64,000 nt of DNA from Gemmatimonadota bacterium (GTDB taxonomy: Bacteria > Latescibacterota > UBA2968 > GCA-2709665): contig JAPPNU010000028.1 of NCBI GenBank assembly GCA_028873695.1, positions 124,001-188,000 on the forward strand, given 5' to 3'. The position numbers were made by a program, and so were the translations under genes. The notes below the pieces were generated by a model. It was not told the origin of the DNA and did no database searches. It saw only the letters and a program-made list of their open reading frames with translations. Of the stretch, positions 51,211 to 61,936 are shown piece after piece (position 1 is the first letter of the stretch; every line of letters begins with the position of its first letter).

Positions 51211-51564
51211 ATGAAAATCACTGAGGAGATCCGTGAGGATGTTGCCGTCCTCACGGTAACGGGCGCCCTGATGTCCGGTCCCGAAGTGGCCGAATTTCAC
51301 GACCATATAAAACGGTTGGTAAAAGACGGTATAAGCAGGGTTGTGGTCGACTTTTCGAAGGTGAAATGGTTTGGGAGTTCGATGCTCGGCGTCATGACCG
51401 CCAGTCTGACGACGGTCCGGCACGCCGGGGGCGATATGCGCCTCACGGGGATTACCCGCAAAATCGAAAGTATCCTCATGGTCACGCAGTTGGCGGGTAT
51501 TTTCCGGACCCTGGATTCCGTGGACCGCGCGGTTGCCAGTTTCAGGACACAGCCGCCCGAATAG
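51211..51564 (+). CDS. STAS-domain protein (anti-sigma factor antagonist type)
   Basis: A 117-residue single STAS domain: KITEEIREDVAVLTVTGAL opens it, SGPEVAEFHDHIKRLV is helix 1, RVVVDFSKVKWFGSSMLGVM has the conserved loop with serines where SpoIIAA-like proteins are phosphorylated, and DMRLTGITRKIESIL and FRTLDSVDRAVASF complete it. Such antagonists release a sigma factor by binding a serine kinase anti-sigma, but no kinase or sigma gene is adjacent, so a role in another signalling partner is possible. Start ATG 51211 follows GAGGGGGAAG. Confidence 0.88.
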   Translation: MKITEEIREDVAVLTVTGALMSGPEVAEFHDHIKRLVKDGISRVVVDFSKVKWFGSSMLGVMTASLTTVRHAGGDMRLTGITRKIESILMVTQLAGIFRTLDSVDRAVASFRTQPPE

Positions 51565-51592
51565 AGCCGTCCGCCAACTGGAAGAGAATACG

Positions 51593-51628
51593 AAAGCGTC
51601 TCTGTCCATCCGGGATAGAGGCGCTTTT
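51593..51628 (+). terminator. Rho-independent terminator after the STAS gene
   Basis: A 15-bp stem AAAGCGTCTCTGTCC / GGGATAGAGGCGCTTT with two G-T pairs and a 4-5 base loop, ending in TTTT. Confidence 0.8.
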
Positions 51629-51737
51629 GATCGTTTGGACCGGTGAAAGGGATCGACGCGTCGAACGTCCCCGTGTCCGGGCGACTGAGAGTACGCCGAT
51701 ATTGCTGTTCAAGAACAGACTCCTGTGAGGTTTTTCC

Positions 51738-51766
51738 TTGATACCTGAACATTTGAGTAGTATATT
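51738..51766 (+). promoter_or_regulatory. Promoter for uvrA
   Basis: TTGATA (51738-51743), 17-base spacer, TATATT (51761-51766), about 215 bases before the uvrA start. Confidence 0.65.
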
Positions 51767-51983
51767 TCGAATCCGTCATCTCACGGGTACCCGGTCGAAA
51801 ACGGTTTGCCGTGCCGTTGAACTCTGTGCTCTACCGGATTCCGGATCGGCCCTTCACGATCGGCGATAATCTGAAATTGTCCTCAACGATACCTCGCAGA
51901 TCAATTCGGGAATCGATCGGCGGGTGTGCCAATACGGGTCATGGATCGTTCTCTGGCGTCGCGTGCGGGAACGCGGTGATTGC

Positions 51984-54900
51984 ATGGAAACGCGTGATAT
52001 CGTAATCAGGGGCGCGCGGGTTCACAACCTGAAGGATGTGAACCTGACCCTTACCCGAAATCAGTTGATATGCTTCACGGGCGTGTCGGGCTCCGGCAAG
52101 TCCTCGCTGGCCTTCGATACGATTTTCGCCGAAGGCCAGCGTCGCTACATCGAGTCCCTTTCCGCGTACGCCCGTCAGTTTCTGGGTCAGATCCGCAAGC
52201 CGGATGTGGATCAGATTTCGGGACTCTCGCCAACGGTTTCCATCGAGCAGAAGGCGGCCGCGAGGAATCCCAGGTCGACCGTGGGCACGATGACTGAAAT
52301 CTACGACTACCTTCGCGTACTGTACGCAAGGGTCGGCGCGCCGCATTGCGTATCGTGCGGCACACCGATCGGCGCGCAGACACGCGACGGAATCGTGGAT
52401 CGGATCATGTCGCTTGGCGCAGGGACGCGGATCCACGTCATGGCGCCGTTGGTACGTGGAAGAAAAGGCGAGTATCTCGATCTGTTCGCAGATCTTCAAA
52501 GGGACGGTTACCTCCGCGTCCGTGTCGACGGACGGATCGTGCAGCTGACCGAGTCGCAGCGGCTCGAACGACATATCCGACACGATATCGACCTGGTCGT
52601 GGACCGGCTGGTCGTGAGGGAAGATGGACATGGGCGCATAGGCGAGGCGGTCGATGCGGCCCTGGGATACGGCGGCGGTACGCTGATCGTGGGATTCGAG
52701 GAGGACGAGGACTTGCTGCTGAGTTCCAGCTTCGCCTGCACCCTGTGCGGCTTGAGCGCAACCGAACCCACGCCGCAGTTGTTTTCGTTCAACAATCCAC
52801 AGGGGATGTGTCCCACGTGCAAGGGTCTCGGCACGCAGATCGCATTGGATACCGGGCGATCGGTACCGGACGACTCGCTGTCTGTAATGGACGGCGCCAT
52901 CGCGCCGCTCGGGGAGCCGCGAAACCGGTGGAAGATACACTATTACAACGGTGTGCTGGCCCGCCACGGCGTTGACGTCAATACGCCGTGGAAGGAAGTG
53001 TCAGGGTCAGCGCGGGCGGAACTGCTGTACGGCGTGAAGAAACCCATCAGGCTCGAATGGCAGAAACGTGATGGGAGCGTCTGGACGCATTACGATTCGT
53101 TTGAGGGCATCTTCCCGCCGCTGGAACGCCGGTACGCGGAAGGCGGATCACCGGCGTGGCGGCGAAGGCTGGGACCTTACATGCACACGGGAAGATGCAC
53201 CACGTGCCGCGGCGCGCGGTTGAGGGGCGAAGCCGAAGCGGTGACAATCGAGGGCGTATCGTTGCCGGCGGTCACGGCGATGTCGGTTGCGGACGCGTAC
53301 GCGTTCATCAACGAATTGAATCTGACCGCCTCCCGACGGATGATCGCGGAAGATGCACTCAAGGAAATCACGGGCCGGCTCAGATTCCTGCTCGACGTTG
53401 GCCTGGATTATCTGACGCTGGATAGAACGGCCCCGACGCTTTCCGGGGGCGAGGCGCAGCGCATCCGCCTGGCCGGACAGATCGGCAGCGGCCTGGTTGG
53501 GGTCACTTACGTGCTGGACGAACCCTCGATCGGGCTGCATCAGAACGATAACCTGAGGCTGCTGGACGCGCTGTGCGCGTTGCGGGACGCGGGGAATACG
53601 ATCATTGTCGTGGAACACGATGAGGAAACGATGCGGCGGGCGGACTGGATCGTGGATTTCGGTCCCGGACCCGGTCACCTGGGAGGGGAGGTGGTCGCTT
53701 GCGGGCCCTGGCCCACGATCGCTCTGTCGGAGCGGTCCAGAACGGGCGCCTACCTTGCCGGAATAGAATCGATTGCCGTACCCCGCCGCAGGGCGCATAC
53801 CGGCATGTATCTGTGGGTACACGGCGCCAGGCAGAATAACCTCAGGGGAATCGACGTCAAACTTCCCCTGGGCTTGTTCAACTGCGTGACCGGGGTATCC
53901 GGTTCAGGTAAGAGTTCGCTCGTAAACGACATTGTCTACCGAACGCTGGCGCGGGAATTGAACCGGGCTGAAACCGAACCCGGAGAATGCGACCGCATTG
54001 AAGGCATCGATGCGCTGGATAAGGTGATCGAAATCGACCAGCAGCCGATCGGGCGCACCCCGCGGAGCAATCCGGCGACGTATACCGGCGTGTTCGGCCC
54101 CATCAGGGCGTTGTACGCGGACCTGCCGGAATCCAGGCTGAGAGGGTACCGGCCGGGACGGTTCAGCTTCAATGTGAAAGGCGGGCGGTGCGAAGCCTGC
54201 GACGGAAATGGCGCAAATGTCGTCGAAATGGATTTTCTCGCCGACGTATGGGTGCCTTGCGACGTTTGCGAAGGGAGGCGTTTCAGTCGGGAGACTCTGG
54301 ACGTTCGGTACAAGGGCGCGTCCATTGCGGATGTACTGGAAATGGAGGTGGAGCGGGCATGCGCCTTCTTCGATGCGGTGCCGCAGATCCATCGCATTCT
54401 CGAGGTGCTGGTCGAGGTGGGAATGGGGTACGTGAAACTCGGGCAGCCGGCGCCAACGTTGTCCGGCGGAGAAGCGCAGAGGATAAAGCTGGCTAAAGAA
54501 TTGTGCCGCAAACAGACAGGAGCTACGCTTTATATTTTGGATGAGCCCACGACGGGTCTACATTTTGCAGACATACAGAATCTGCTGAAGGTGCTTCACC
54601 GGCTCGTGGAACTGGGAAACACGGTGGTGGTAATCGAGCACAATATGGATGTCGTCAAGACCGCGGACTGGGTGATTGATCTCGGGCCCGGCGGCGGGGA
54701 AGCCGGCGGGCGGGTGGTGGCGCAGGGGACCCCGGAACAGGTGGGGCGGTCCGGTCGTTCGCTTACGGCCGCACCGCTGCGGTCCGCGCTGGAGAGCGGA
54801 CACGGCCGGGTGACGACCGGCGGAGAAGTTCGCGGCGGGGGCGGAGCAGGGGAGCCCGTTCGGGAGATCCGGGTTACCGGCGCACGGGAGAACAACCTCC

Positions 54901-57683
54901 GTAACGTGGACGTGCGGATTCCACGGGAGAGGCTGACGGTCGTATCGGGGGTTTCGGGCTCGGGAAAGTCCTCGCTGGCGCTGGATACGGTCTTCGCGGA
55001 GGGCCAGCGGCGTTACGTGGAATCCCTTTCCGCGTACGCGCGGCAGTTTCTGGGTCGACTGCCCAAGCCGAAGGTTGAGCGCGTAAACGGGCTGTCGCCG
55101 GCAATTGCCATCGAACAGAAGGCCGCCAGCAGAAACCCGCGCTCTACGGTGGGCACGGTTACCGAAGTGTATGATTACCTGAGGGCGCTGTTTGCGTTGG
55201 TGGGGGAGGTCCACTGTCCCGACTGCGGCATCCGGGCCGGGTCGCTTGCGGTTCGGGAAATCGTCGACCGGATCCTGGAAATGCCGTCGGAAAGACGGGT
55301 ATATCTGCTGAGCCCCCAACGTCCGGGCAAGGGAGAAGACTATAACGGGTTGATTTCCAGGGCCGCGCGGGCCGGATACGTGCGGGGCCGGCTGGACGGG
55401 GACGTGTTCGACCTGAATAGCGCCCCCGATATCGACTACCGGCAGTCGCACATGCTGGAAATTCTCGTGGATCGCGTCACGCTCCGGCCCGGCGTGCGCA
55501 AACGCATTGCGGATTCCATCGAGAAAGCGCTGGTGTTGTCCGGCGGCGTCGTCATTACGGCGTCACCCGACGACGACAGGGAAACCAGATTCAGCCAGGT
55601 CCTGTCCTGCCCGTCGTGCGGGAGAAGCTTCGAAGAGGTCGCCCCCCAACATCTTTCGTTCAACAGCCCTGAGGGCTGGTGTGCGTCGTGTGACGGCCTG
55701 GGAACCCAGAGGGGGATGGGTAAGAGTACGCTGATTCCGGATCCTCAAAGGTCCCTGTCCGACGGGGCGGTTCCGGTTCTCGGCGACCTGAAAGACGGTC
55801 CATTGGCGGCGTTGATCCGATCCGTCGGCGAAGCGGCGGAATTCGACCTGGAAACGCCGGTCGCGCGAATGTCACGGACCGCGCAGGAGGCGCTGCTCTA
55901 CGGTACCGGTGAAACATGGCTTCAGGGTGCGGACGGCGTGCGGTTCAAGTACAAGGGTCTGTTCAATTCGCTGGAGGCGCTGGCGAGGCTCTCCCCGCGG
56001 TTTCGCGAAGAGATGGGCGATCTGATCGAAGACGTGCCGTGCCGGGCGTGCAAGGGCGCGCGTCTCAAGCCGGAGAGCGCCGCCGTACGCCTGCGCGGGA
56101 TGACGCTTTGCGAACTGGTTGACCTGCCGATCGGCGCGTCGAGACGCTGGCTTGCGGATCTGGCGCTGACCGGGCGTGAGCTGGACGCCGTTGGCGAAGT
56201 CCTCCAGGAAATACGCGTCCGGATGCGGTTCCTGTACGAAGTCGGCCTGGGTTACCTGACGCTTTCACGAAGGGCGCCCACGTTATCCGGCGGCGAAGCG
56301 CAGCGAATCCGTCTCGCCAGCCAGATTGGTTCGGGACTGACCGGCGTCCTGTACGTGCTGGATGAGCCAACCATCGGACTTCACCAGCGGGACAATCGAA
56401 GGTTGCTTGCCGCCCTCCGACAACTGCGGGACCTCGGCAATACCCTCCTGGTCGTCGAGCACGATCGCGAGACGTTGGAAACCGCGGATCACATTGTGGA
56501 TTTTGGTCCCGGGGCCGGTGCTCACGGGGGTCTGCTCGTGGCGGAGGGGCCTCCGGAACGCCTGGGCGCTGAGAACGGATCACTGACGGCGAATTATCTG
56601 ACGGGCGCGCTGGCCATCGAACAGCCGCCGTCCAGGATGGCCCTTAAGGGATGTCTCGAAGTGGTGGGCGCCCGCCATAACAATCTGAAGGACCTGACCG
56701 TGAAGTTTCCGCTCGGGATGCTGATCGGCGTCACGGGCGTGTCGGGATCGGGGAAGTCCTCGCTTGTAAACGACGTGCTCTACGGAGCGCTTGCCGCGAG
56801 GGTCAATCACGTCCCACGTCCCACGGCCGATCACGACGAAGTCCGGGGAATGGAGTGCATCGACAAGGTAATCAATATCGACCAGTCGCCGATCGGGTAT
56901 TCCCCGCGCAGCAATCCGGCGACCTACGTTAAGGTGTTTGACAAGGTTCGGACGCTCTATGCCCAATTGCCCGATGCACGTATACGAGGATTTTCGCCGG
57001 GGCACTTCAGCTTCAATCACAGGAAGGGACGCTGCGAGGCCTGCAAGGGGCTGGGTTCACGATGTATCGAAATGCATTTTCTGCCCGATGTCTGGGTGAC
57101 CTGCGAGGATTGCAGCGGGAAGCGGTTCAACCGGGACGTCGCGAACGTCCTGTACAGGGGCCGGTCTGTCGCCGATGTGCTGGATATGACAGTCGAACAT
57201 GCGCTGCGGCAGTTTGAAAACGTACCGGGTATCTGCCGGACCCTCAAGACGCTGGTTGACGTGGGACTGGGGTATATCAAGATGGGGCAGGCGTCCACCA
57301 CCCTGTCGGGCGGGGAGGCGCAGCGGATCAAACTCGCCAGGGAACTCGCCCGGCCCAGTACAGGGAAAACCGTTTATCTGCTGGACGAGCCCACCACCGG
57401 ATTGCACGTTGCCGATGTGGCGCGGCTGCTTGAAGTGCTGAATCGACTCGTAGACGCCGGCAATACGGTCATTGTCATCGAGCACAATCTGGATGTCATC
57501 AAGACGGCGGACTGGATCATCGACCTCGGGCCGGAAGGCGGTGACGAGGGCGGGTACCTGGTTGCGGAAGGCAAGCCTGAGGAAGTGGCCCGGGTCGATG
57601 CATCGCATACGGGCCGGTTCCTGAGAGACATGCTTGACCGCGGCAACGGAAGTTTAACCGAATCGCCTCGCGTTCCCGTCTGA
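51984..57683 (+). CDS. uvrA: Tandem-fused excinuclease ABC subunit A
   Basis: One 1899-residue polypeptide containing two complete UvrA proteins (about 1-955 and 957-1899). UvrA finds DNA damage for nucleotide excision repair, normally as a homodimer. Each half has two ABC ATPases: four Walker A motifs GVSGSGKSS (near 52081, 53900, 54955 and 56745) and four LSGGEAQRI signatures are all intact. Zinc modules are intact too: CTLCG/CPTCKG and CEACDG/CDVCEG in half one; CPSCG/CASCDG and CEACKG/CEDCSG in half two. A 10-20 residue Gly/Arg linker joins them. Chlamydiae carry similar doubled UvrA. ATG 51984 opens [16 protein letters not shown]; its ribosome site is weak. uvrB and uvrC are not in the window. 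Confidence 0.96.
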   Translation: METRDIVIRGARVHNLKDVNLTLTRNQLICFTGVSGSGKSSLAFDTIFAEGQRRYIESLSAYARQFLGQIRKPDVDQISGLSPTVSIEQKAAARNPRSTVGTMTEIYDYLRVLYARVGAPHCVSCGTPIGAQTRDGIVDRIMSLGAGTRIHVMAPLVRGRKGEYLDLFADLQRDGYLRVRVDGRIVQLTESQRLERHIRHDIDLVVDRLVVREDGHGRIGEAVDAALGYGGGTLIVGFEEDEDLLLSSSFACTLCGLSATEPTPQLFSFNNPQGMCPTCKGLGTQIALDTGRSVPDDSLSVMDGAIAPLGEPRNRWKIHYYNGVLARHGVDVNTPWKEVSGSARAELLYGVKKPIRLEWQKRDGSVWTHYDSFEGIFPPLERRYAEGGSPAWRRRLGPYMHTGRCTTCRGARLRGEAEAVTIEGVSLPAVTAMSVADAYAFINELNLTASRRMIAEDALKEITGRLRFLLDVGLDYLTLDRTAPTLSGGEAQRIRLAGQIGSGLVGVTYVLDEPSIGLHQNDNLRLLDALCALRDAGNTIIVVEHDEETMRRADWIVDFGPGPGHLGGEVVACGPWPTIALSERSRTGAYLAGIESIAVPRRRAHTGMYLWVHGARQNNLRGIDVKLPLGLFNCVTGVSGSGKSSLVNDIVYRTLARELNRAETEPGECDRIEGIDALDKVIEIDQQPIGRTPRSNPATYTGVFGPIRALYADLPESRLRGYRPGRFSFNVKGGRCEACDGNGANVVEMDFLADVWVPCDVCEGRRFSRETLDVRYKGASIADVLEMEVERACAFFDAVPQIHRILEVLVEVGMGYVKLGQPAPTLSGGEAQRIKLAKELCRKQTGATLYILDEPTTGLHFADIQNLLKVLHRLVELGNTVVVIEHNMDVVKTADWVIDLGPGGGEAGGRVVAQGTPEQVGRSGRSLTAAPLRSALESGHGRVTTGGEVRGGGGAGEPVREIRVTGARENNLRNVDVRIPRERLTVVSGVSGSGKSSLALDTVFAEGQRRYVESLSAYARQFLGRLPKPKVERVNGLSPAIAIEQKAASRNPRSTVGTVTEVYDYLRALFALVGEVHCPDCGIRAGSLAVREIVDRILEMPSERRVYLLSPQRPGKGEDYNGLISRAARAGYVRGRLDGDVFDLNSAPDIDYRQSHMLEILVDRVTLRPGVRKRIADSIEKALVLSGGVVITASPDDDRETRFSQVLSCPSCGRSFEEVAPQHLSFNSPEGWCASCDGLGTQRGMGKSTLIPDPQRSLSDGAVPVLGDLKDGPLAALIRSVGEAAEFDLETPVARMSRTAQEALLYGTGETWLQGADGVRFKYKGLFNSLEALARLSPRFREEMGDLIEDVPCRACKGARLKPESAAVRLRGMTLCELVDLPIGASRRWLADLALTGRELDAVGEVLQEIRVRMRFLYEVGLGYLTLSRRAPTLSGGEAQRIRLASQIGSGLTGVLYVLDEPTIGLHQRDNRRLLAALRQLRDLGNTLLVVEHDRETLETADHIVDFGPGAGAHGGLLVAEGPPERLGAENGSLTANYLTGALAIEQPPSRMALKGCLEVVGARHNNLKDLTVKFPLGMLIGVTGVSGSGKSSLVNDVLYGALAARVNHVPRPTADHDEVRGMECIDKVINIDQSPIGYSPRSNPATYVKVFDKVRTLYAQLPDARIRGFSPGHFSFNHRKGRCEACKGLGSRCIEMHFLPDVWVTCEDCSGKRFNRDVANVLYRGRSVADVLDMTVEHALRQFENVPGICRTLKTLVDVGLGYIKMGQASTTLSGGEAQRIKLARELARPSTGKTVYLLDEPTTGLHVADVARLLEVLNRLVDAGNTVIVIEHNLDVIKTADWIIDLGPEGGDEGGYLVAEGKPEEVARVDASHTGRFLRDMLDRGNGSLTESPRVPV

Positions 57684-57783
57684 TGCGCCTTGCCGCTCCG
57701 GCACATGTGCAGAGTGCATCCGTTCTGAGTTTAAGATAGCGCCTGCAACGGTGTCACGCGTTCATTGATTCGGAGGCAATACG

Positions 57784-58845
57784 ATGGTAGTCGCAACCCG
57801 AAATTCGTCTGAGAAGTCCAGGGCCGCAGCCGATTTCGTCGGCGACGGGCGCGGCGATCAGGAGGAAATCCACGCGGCGATACGTGCGCTTCCGCCGCCG
57901 GGCGGTACGGTCGTCCTGAAGGAGGGCGTCTACGATATCCGCAGGGTGGAGGGAACGCTCGGCGGATTGACAATCGACCGCAGCAACGTGACGCTGGCGG
58001 GGCAGGGCGCCGCGACTCGGCTGGTTCTGGCGCCCGGACAGAATACGAACGTGATCCGGATTATCGGGAACGGGGTGGGAAATATCACGATACGAGATCT
58101 CTGGGTGGACCAGAATCGGGATCAGAATCCGTACGACGGCGCCGAGTTGCTGAATATCTCCCACGGTCGATTCGAGTACAACGGCATCAAGGCATTCTGC
58201 GCGGAACCCGGCGGATCCTGTCCGAAGCCGACACACAATGTTACCATACGCAATTGTACCGTTCTGAATTCCCAGCGTCTGGGCATCATGCTGCAGGGGC
58301 CCAACATGAGGGTCGTAAACAACCGCCTGGGCAACGCGAATTCCGATGCGGTGGAACTGCTGGGCGGACCGGGATTCGTGACGGGCAATTTCGTTGAGAT
58401 TACCGGCCGTACGCACGTCGCCGTGGGATCAGATGCCGGAGACGCGATCATTATGGCGAATAACCAGGTAGTCGTACGGAAAGGAGGCGACCTCGACATC
58501 GCCTTCCGGTCCTGGGCCGATTCCGAGGGCCACGTGATTTCGGGTAATATCGTGACGGTTGACGCCGGTGGGCGTCTGAAGTCAGCCATGGACGTGCGAG
58601 GCTTCAATACCTCCATTACGGGCAACGTGATCCGGGGGCCGGGCCCGACGATGCGATTGCCGCTCTGGCTCACGGGCGCGGGCGTGTCGGTAACCGGGAA
58701 TCACTTCCGGAACGTCGACCTGATCGTCAACGACCAGACCGGCACAGACCGGCCGATTCTCGTCTATGGAAACGCGATGGAAGAATCGTCGGTCGTACGG
58801 GAAACCGGCAATCTGGTTCGGCCGGCCGGCGATTCGACGCCATGA
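57784..58845 (+). CDS. Right-handed beta-helix (pectate-lyase-like) protein
   Basis: A 353-residue protein made of repeated coils of a parallel beta-helix: GGTVVLKEGVYDIRR, NVTIRNCTVLNSQRLGI, VVNNRLGNANSDAVELLGG, HVISGNIVTVDAGGR and ISGN/TGNxI motifs with aligned asparagines. The layout GDGRGDQEEIHAAIRALPPPGGTV is the N cap of the pectate lyase 3/polygalacturonase group. No signal peptide is seen, so it is either cytoplasmic or exported by another route; catalytic residues were not identified. GGAGG lies ahead of the ATG. Its stop overlaps the next gene start as ATGA, so the pair is translationally coupled. Confidence 0.8.
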   Translation: MVVATRNSSEKSRAAADFVGDGRGDQEEIHAAIRALPPPGGTVVLKEGVYDIRRVEGTLGGLTIDRSNVTLAGQGAATRLVLAPGQNTNVIRIIGNGVGNITIRDLWVDQNRDQNPYDGAELLNISHGRFEYNGIKAFCAEPGGSCPKPTHNVTIRNCTVLNSQRLGIMLQGPNMRVVNNRLGNANSDAVELLGGPGFVTGNFVEITGRTHVAVGSDAGDAIIMANNQVVVRKGGDLDIAFRSWADSEGHVISGNIVTVDAGGRLKSAMDVRGFNTSITGNVIRGPGPTMRLPLWLTGAGVSVTGNHFRNVDLIVNDQTGTDRPILVYGNAMEESSVVRETGNLVRPAGDSTP

Positions 58846-59486
58846 ATCCGGAAATCCCGAAACGGGCCTTTTTCATTTTTGCGTGGCAGTGCCCGTATCG
58901 CAGCGACCCGCCGGTCATCGACGGAGACCTTCAGGATTGGGACCGAAGATTCCGGATGCCGGACCTAATGGCGTTGGACGGTCGAGAGGCCTTCGCAGAC
59001 GTGTACGCCGCATGGAGCGAGCGGGGTCTCTATTTCGCCGTAAACGTCAGGAAGGCCGCCGGCGCCAACGTTGACCGCCGGCAGCCGCTACAGGGCGACG
59101 GCATGCAGATCTGGCTGGATACGCGGAATGTCCGCAACGCACACCGTGCGAGCCGGTATTGCCACCATTTCTATTTCCTGCCCGCCACGGGACGGGCGAA
59201 GCAAGGGGGCGGACAGACGCGAATCCGCCGGGCTCGCGCGCATTCACGCATGTGCGAATCCTCGGAGCTGCCGGTCGCCTGCGACGCATCCGGAACCGGG
59301 TATCGGATGGAGGTCCATCTGCCGGCGAAGGCGTTGACGGGGTTCGATCCCGATGAAAACAGCCTGTTGGGATTTACCTATCTGCTTCAGGATCGGAGAC
59401 AGGGCCGTCAGTGGTGGACCGCCGACGAGCCGCTTCCTGTTTCGTACGACCCGAGCCTGTGGGGCACAATCGAACTGGTGAAATGA
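58842..59486 (+). CDS. CBM9-like carbohydrate-binding protein
   Basis: A 214-residue single-domain protein. The pattern PPVIDGDLQDWD, YAAWSERGLYFAVNV, GDGMQIWLDTRN and YRMEVHLPAKALTGF is the CBM9/DOMON-like beta-sandwich fold found in xylanases and cell-surface proteins. No clear signal peptide is present. It begins with an ATGA overlap with the beta-helix gene, so they are probably made together and may handle one polysaccharide. The fold is recognised; the sugar is not. Confidence 0.75.
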   Translation: MNPEIPKRAFFIFAWQCPYRSDPPVIDGDLQDWDRRFRMPDLMALDGREAFADVYAAWSERGLYFAVNVRKAAGANVDRRQPLQGDGMQIWLDTRNVRNAHRASRYCHHFYFLPATGRAKQGGGQTRIRRARAHSRMCESSELPVACDASGTGYRMEVHLPAKALTGFDPDENSLLGFTYLLQDRRQGRQWWTADEPLPVSYDPSLWGTIELVK

Positions 59487-59662
59487 GTCGGCGCGTGTGA
59501 AATCTGATGCGCCGGCATCGCCTCGAAAGCCGCCATTCGCAAGAAAGGCGACGATTCTCGATTTGCAGTCTCGAGGACTCAGGTATCCGCATGCCGTCGA
59601 CACGATCCGGCAGGCGTGCCCCGGGCAATCAATGCGCGACGGCGTAAGAGGACGTGAATGCC

Positions 59663-61891
59663 ATGAATTCGTGGCGCGATGTACAGAGCGAAGATATCGA
59701 TTATCGCGTCCGCGCGGTGTTGAACCCCGGCGAAACACCCTTGATGCAGGCGCGCTCGGACACGGACGTCCGGGGCGACTACGGCAGTCAGTGGGTGGTG
59801 GTTACAAGCGAACGGGTCCTCGTGTTCCGCGGCGAAGGTACGCAGGATCCGGTAGATATCCCGCTCCCGGACGTGTTGTTCGCCCGCACCGAACCCCTTG
59901 TGGGCGGCGCACAACTGGAGATCGAGCGCAAAGCCCTGCCGACCGTGCGCGTGCTTCACTCACGGACGCAGGCCGCAGATTTTTCAGAGTTGGCCCGCAG
60001 GATCGAGCGGCTTCGGACTTCACAGCCGCTGTTGGCGGAGATGGTCCCGGAGCGGACGAGATGCGAGTCCTGCGGCCGGCTTCTGCCCGAGAAGAACGGG
60101 ATCTGTCCGGCATGCCTCAGGAAGATGGATGTGCTGGCTCGAATCGCGAGATACCTGAGGCCCTACAGGGTGCGGGCCGCGCTGCTCGCGGCGGCAACCA
60201 TTCTGACAACCTGCGCCGAGTTGATTCCTCCCCAGATAACCCGACTGATTGTCGATGACGTTCTGGCGCCCCGTCAGGCGTCCGCCGTCGACGAAAGGCT
60301 GGGACTCCTGATTCAGCTGGTGCTTGCCCTCGTGGGTGTTCGATTGATTACCTGGGCGGCAGAATGGCTTCATGGGTGGACGACGACCTGGCTGAGTGCG
60401 AGGGTGACGGCGGATATTCGAAGCCAGCTGTATCGACGCCTGGAACTGCTGTCGCTTCAGTTTTACGACCAGCGCCAGGCAGGCGCTCTGATGTCACGTG
60501 TGACGAGGGATACAGAGCGATTGCAGCATTTCCTGGTCGACGGTCTGCCCTATCTCATCACCAACAGCCTGATGTTTCTGGGCATTATGGCCGCGCTGCT
60601 GATGATGAACTGGCGCCTGACCCTCCTTGTACTCATTCCCATGCCCCTTGTCGTGGCAGGAACAGCCGTCTGCTGGAAGCGGATGCGCACGAATTATGCC
60701 AGGTGGTACCGGTGCTGGTCGGCACTGATCGCGCGCGTAAACGAAGCCATTGCAGGCATTCGGATCGTGAAGGCGTTTACTCAGGAGAAGCGCGAGATCG
60801 AAGTATTCGAGCGGCGTAACCGTGATCTCACGTTCAGGGCCGTACGGGCGGAAACCAGTTGGGCGGTGTTCTGGACGACAACGAATTTTCTGAGTGGACT
60901 GGGCGTGTTGATTGTCTGGTTTTTCGGGGGACAGAAGGTGCTGGGCGGGGAGATGACACTCGGCACGCTGATGGCGTTCTACAATTACATGTGGCTCCTT
61001 TACGGCCCCCTGCAGTGGTTCGGCATGGTGAGCAACTGGATGACGCGAGCGCTCACCGGGGCCGAGCGTATCTTCGAAGTCATCGACACCCCGCCCGAGG
61101 CGTACGACGATCCCGGCGCCGCCTCCCTTCCCGCAATGGAGGGTCGGGTCCGGTTCAGAGACGTGACCTTTGGCTATGACAAATCCAACCCCGTGCTGCG
61201 GGAAATCGACCTCCACGTCGAGCCGGGAGAGATGATTGGACTTGTGGGCAAGTCGGGCGTCGGCAAGACGACGCTTGTAAACCTGATATGCAGGTTTTAC
61301 GACGTGGACGCGGGAGAAATCGAGATCGACGGTATGGACGTACGGAATATCCGGTTGGAGGATCTGCGCGCTCAGATCGGCATCGTCCTTCAGGAACCGG
61401 TCTTGTTCAGCGGGTCCATTGCGGAGAATATCGGCTACGGCAAACCCGGCGCCGTTCTGGATGAAATCATGGACGCGGCGAAGGCGGCCAATGCGCACGG
61501 CTTTATCGTGTCCCTGCCCGATGGGTATGATTCCGACGTGGGCGAGGGCGGCGGGAATCTGTCCGGAGGCGAAAAACAGAGAGTTTCGCTTGCGCGGGCA
61601 ATCCTCCACGATCCGAGGATTCTGATTCTGGACGAGGCGACGTCCAGCGTCGACGTTCAGACGGAGGTCCAGATTCAGGAAGCGGTTTCCCGCCTTGTAC
61701 GGGGTCGGACGACGTTCGCGATTGCGCACAGGTTGTCCACGCTGAGGAACGCGGACCGGCTGGTTGTTCTGGACGGCGGGCGGATCGTAGAAGCCGGAAC
61801 CCACGGCGAGTTGCTGGCGAAGGAGGGTGTTTTCTACAATCTCGTGCGCATGCAGCAGGAGGTTTCCGAAATCATCGCCGTAAAGGCGTAG
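59663..61891 (+). CDS. ABC exporter A with N-terminal soluble domain and zinc ribbon
   Basis: A 742-residue half-transporter. Residues 1-120 form a PH-like sheet (VVTSERVLVFRGEG), residues about 134-154 a zinc ribbon (CESCGRLLPEKNG-CPAC), then six transmembrane helices and a cytoplasmic ATPase with Walker A GKSGVGKTT near 528, signature LSGGEKQR and Walker B ILILDEATSSVD. ATG 59663 is preferred because AGAGGA lies ten bases upstream; a GTG at 59654 is too close to that site. The related gene at 61937 follows 45 bases downstream on the same strand; together they probably form a heterodimer, though both sites look catalytically complete. Substrate unknown. Confidence 0.87.
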   Translation: MNSWRDVQSEDIDYRVRAVLNPGETPLMQARSDTDVRGDYGSQWVVVTSERVLVFRGEGTQDPVDIPLPDVLFARTEPLVGGAQLEIERKALPTVRVLHSRTQAADFSELARRIERLRTSQPLLAEMVPERTRCESCGRLLPEKNGICPACLRKMDVLARIARYLRPYRVRAALLAAATILTTCAELIPPQITRLIVDDVLAPRQASAVDERLGLLIQLVLALVGVRLITWAAEWLHGWTTTWLSARVTADIRSQLYRRLELLSLQFYDQRQAGALMSRVTRDTERLQHFLVDGLPYLITNSLMFLGIMAALLMMNWRLTLLVLIPMPLVVAGTAVCWKRMRTNYARWYRCWSALIARVNEAIAGIRIVKAFTQEKREIEVFERRNRDLTFRAVRAETSWAVFWTTTNFLSGLGVLIVWFFGGQKVLGGEMTLGTLMAFYNYMWLLYGPLQWFGMVSNWMTRALTGAERIFEVIDTPPEAYDDPGAASLPAMEGRVRFRDVTFGYDKSNPVLREIDLHVEPGEMIGLVGKSGVGKTTLVNLICRFYDVDAGEIEIDGMDVRNIRLEDLRAQIGIVLQEPVLFSGSIAENIGYGKPGAVLDEIMDAAKAANAHGFIVSLPDGYDSDVGEGGGNLSGGEKQRVSLARAILHDPRILILDEATSSVDVQTEVQIQEAVSRLVRGRTTFAIAHRLSTLRNADRLVVLDGGRIVEAGTHGELLAKEGVFYNLVRMQQEVSEIIAVKA

Positions 61892-61936
61892 TCGGGCCAC
61901 GACGGTCCCGGCGGCGCGGTTGAATCGATATACATC

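Larger units (their letters stand above)
51565..51983. other. Intergenic region with terminator and uvrA promoter
   Basis: 419 bases between STAS and uvrA. It holds a terminator (51593-51628) and a promoter (51738-51766). The stretch 51770-51983 would be a leader of about 210 bases for uvrA. A small open frame at 51811-52005 has no ribosome site and is not supported. No LexA box was recognised. Confidence 0.6.

Noticed and set aside
51811..52005. Possible 64-codon leader peptide before uvrA
   Set aside because: No ribosome site and overlaps the uvrA start in another frame; conservation in relatives would be needed to revive it.
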